5,593 nt of DNA from Anaerolineae bacterium (GTDB taxonomy: Bacteria; Chloroflexota; Anaerolineae; Aggregatilineales; Phototrophicaceae), in the NCBI GenBank assembly GCA_015492875.1, contig WGEI01000360.1:1-5593 (forward strand). Reading direction: 5' to 3'. Positions 4,103-5,593 of the stretch are shown piece by piece; within the stretch, counting starts at the first letter, position 1, and the number at the start of each line of letters is the position of its first letter. The notes beneath the pieces are model-generated. The model was not told where the DNA came from. It did no database searches and was given only the letters and a program-made list of their open reading frames with translations. The position numbers and the translations under genes were made by a program.

Positions 4103-5593
4103 TCAATCTCCCTCTTGTTGCTCTGCCGATATATTGGCAAGGGGGAGCACGATGGTGAATTGGCTGCCTTCCCCCGCGCGGCTTTCTACCATGATTCTCC
4201 CTTGATGAGCGATGATGATTTTTTGGGCAATTGGCAATCCTAACCCTGTTCCCCCAGTAGAAGATCGCCGCGCTTTATCGGCACGGTAAAAGCTCTCAAA
4301 AATATGGGGCAAGTCCTCTTTTGCAATGCCCATCCCCGTATCTTTGATGTGAATGTGGATGTACTCTTTTTTTACTTGTGCCCTAATCTCTATTTTTCCG
4401 TCCGCTTCTGTATAGAGCACTGCATTTTCAATAATGTTGCGCAAAGCCTGCGCAATTTGCAGCTTGTCTGCCAAAATAGGCGGTAATTCTTCTATACCCT
4501 GCAAATGTAAGTGGACTTGCCGCTGGGTAGCTGCGCCTTGCATAGCCGCAACCACTTCCCGCAGTAAAATGGCCGTATCCACCTTACCAAATTGAAAGTA
4601 TCCCGTAGGATGGCGCTCTAGGTTGGACATCACCAGCATATCGGCCAATAGCCGCTCTAAACGGTTGATTTGAATGTCCATAACCTCTAGATGATGCTGG
4701 CGCTTTTGCGGGTCATCTAGCGCTTTCAAGAGGAAGGTACTCGTCTTTAAGTTAGTTAATGGTGTGCGGAAGTCATGGGAAGCGTCGCTGATGAACTTCT
4801 GTAGCACCTTCACCCGTTCGCGCTCCAGCGCCAATTGTAGCTGTTGTTGTTCGGCCTCTTTTCTGCCGCGAATATCGCGAACAATACTTTGGATATGCGT
4901 CGGCTCGCCATCTGGCCCCCGCACCACAGTAATACTGATTTCTGTCGGTACTTCGTAGCCATCTTTATGGACAAAAATACGCTCATATGGTGGCAAGCGC
5001 TCTCCAGCCAAAATCTGCTCATAGGCAGAGGCACTTTTGGCGAGTTCTGTGGGCGCAACAAACATCGTGATTGGTTTATCCGTCATCTCCTCTGGTCGGT
5101 AACCCAGCAGCTCGGTCACTTGATTGTTAATATGTGCGATAGTGCCATAAAGATTGATAATGAACACGGCATCGTTCGTTTGTTCGAAAAGCGCGCGATA
5201 TTCCATTTCTTGTGCTCTGCGCTCACGCTCCACTCTTTTGCGCTCGCTAATGTCGCGGGCAGTCAAAACAAATGCGCGTTGTTTATCATAAACCCATTGA
5301 CGGATGCGTATTTCTAGGTCAAAAACATCTCCATTTGCCCTTTTCCCCAACACTTCAAAAGGCCGCATATCTTCGCCATTCCAATGTTGCCGCACCAAAC
5401 TGTGCGAAGATTCATTGAAACAGGCTAGCAGGGCTTGCCCAATTACCACATCGGCAGTGTCATAGCCGAAAATTCGGACGAACGCGGGGTTCACGTCGAT
5501 AATGACGCCATCCCGAAAAACAATAATCGCCTCAAAAGCCGCATTGAGCAAGCTGTGATAGCGTTGTTCGCTTTCTGCCAAAGTTCGGTGTTG
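4103..5593 (-). CDS. PAS-PAS sensor histidine kinase, 5' end outside the window
   Basis: The frame is open to the window edge (four codons beyond the TTG at 5581) and no ribosome binding site is seen there, so this is the C-terminal part of a longer protein; residues are numbered from that TTG. A PAS domain spans about 5-112 (GVIIDVNPAFVRIFGY at 25-40) and a second about 125-241 (ending VRDIRGRKEAE). A short coiled coil (242-260) leads to the HisKA domain with phospho-acceptor H269 in SHDFRTPLTNL. The HATPase domain follows: N-box NIIENAVLYT (382-391), G1 DTGMGI (414-419), F-box FESFYRAD (428-435) and G2 GGTGLGLPI (443-451). All catalytic motifs are intact, so it should bind ATP and autophosphorylate, then pass phosphate to a response regulator. 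No receiver domain follows and none is encoded downstream, so the partner lies elsewhere or upstream. No transmembrane segment is seen; the signal is probably intracellular (redox, light or ligand through PAS) or sensed by the missing N-terminus. Confidence 0.93.
   Translation of the reverse strand, partial: QHRTLAESEQRYHSLLNAAFEAIIVFRDGVIIDVNPAFVRIFGYDTADVVIGQALLACFNESSHSLVRQHWNGEDMRPFEVLGKRANGDVFDLEIRIRQWVYDKQRAFVLTARDISERKRVERERRAQEMEYRALFEQTNDAVFIINLYGTIAHINNQVTELLGYRPEEMTDKPITMFVAPTELAKSASAYEQILAGERLPPYERIFVHKDGYEVPTEISITVVRGPDGEPTHIQSIVRDIRGRKEAEQQQLQLALERERVKVLQKFISDASHDFRTPLTNLKTSTFLLKALDDPQKRQHHLEVMDIQINRLERLLADMLVMSNLERHPTGYFQFGKVDTAILLREVVAAMQGAATQRQVHLHLQGIEELPPILADKLQIAQALRNIIENAVLYTEADGKIEIRAQVKKEYIHIHIKDTGMGIAKEDLPHIFESFYRADKARRSSTGGTGLGLPIAQKIIIAHQGRIMVESRAGEGSQFTIVLPLANISAEQQEGD

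Noticed and set aside
4844..5317. 157-codon plus-strand open frame opposite the PAS domains
   Set aside because: It is antisense to the histidine kinase, whose PAS and kinase motifs are unambiguous; the translation resembles no protein family.
1..5593. Insertion sequence, CRISPR array or prophage remnant
   Set aside because: No transposase or integrase motifs, no terminal inverted repeats with target duplications, and no regularly spaced direct repeats are visible.

Overview
All well-supported genes in this window lie on the minus strand, so transcription runs from high to low coordinates. The organism looks bacterial, with roughly balanced base composition, Shine-Dalgarno-led genes and a Tat-exported enzyme. 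The protein mix is a multi-PAS histidine kinase with an HDFRTP H-box, a Bles03/DUF1917-like protein, a type I phosphodiesterase-like hydrolase ending in an HAGLS...EML motif, and two small STAS-like paralogs. That mix reminds me of Chloroflexota, perhaps an Anaerolineae-type lineage. This is an inference from general familiarity, not from a marker gene.

Layout in the direction of transcription. (a) 5593-4103: the C-terminal 496 codons of a PAS-PAS-HisKA-HATPase sensor kinase that runs off the window edge. (b) 4102-3882: a 221-base AT-rich intergenic stretch with candidate promoter elements. (c) 3881-3035: a tight pair, a Bles03/DUF1917-like protein followed 13 bases later by the first of two paralogous proteins of about 140 residues. 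(d) 3034-2934: a 101-base spacer with a long interrupted inverted repeat that would bury the ribosome binding site of the next gene. (e) 2933-2517: the second paralog. (f) 2436-1114: an alkaline phosphatase/phosphodiesterase-superfamily hydrolase, followed by a clear intrinsic terminator at 1102-1080. (g) 979-134: a Tat-exported cyclase/kynurenine-formamidase-family metalloenzyme, followed by a second candidate terminator.

Three start codons were moved inward from the longest open frames because a ribosome binding site, and in one case the paralog alignment, supports the internal ATG (2436, 3457 and 3881). No mobile element, tRNA, rRNA or CRISPR array is visible.

The genes do not form an obvious pathway. 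The block most worth attention is the tandem duplication at 3457-2517 and the structured RNA spacer between its copies. The two proteins align without a gap over about 130 residues, with roughly half the positions identical. The downstream copy appears able to have its translation shut on read-through mRNA, while an internal promoter candidate would make an mRNA lacking the blocking arm. This is a testable hypothesis, not a demonstrated switch.
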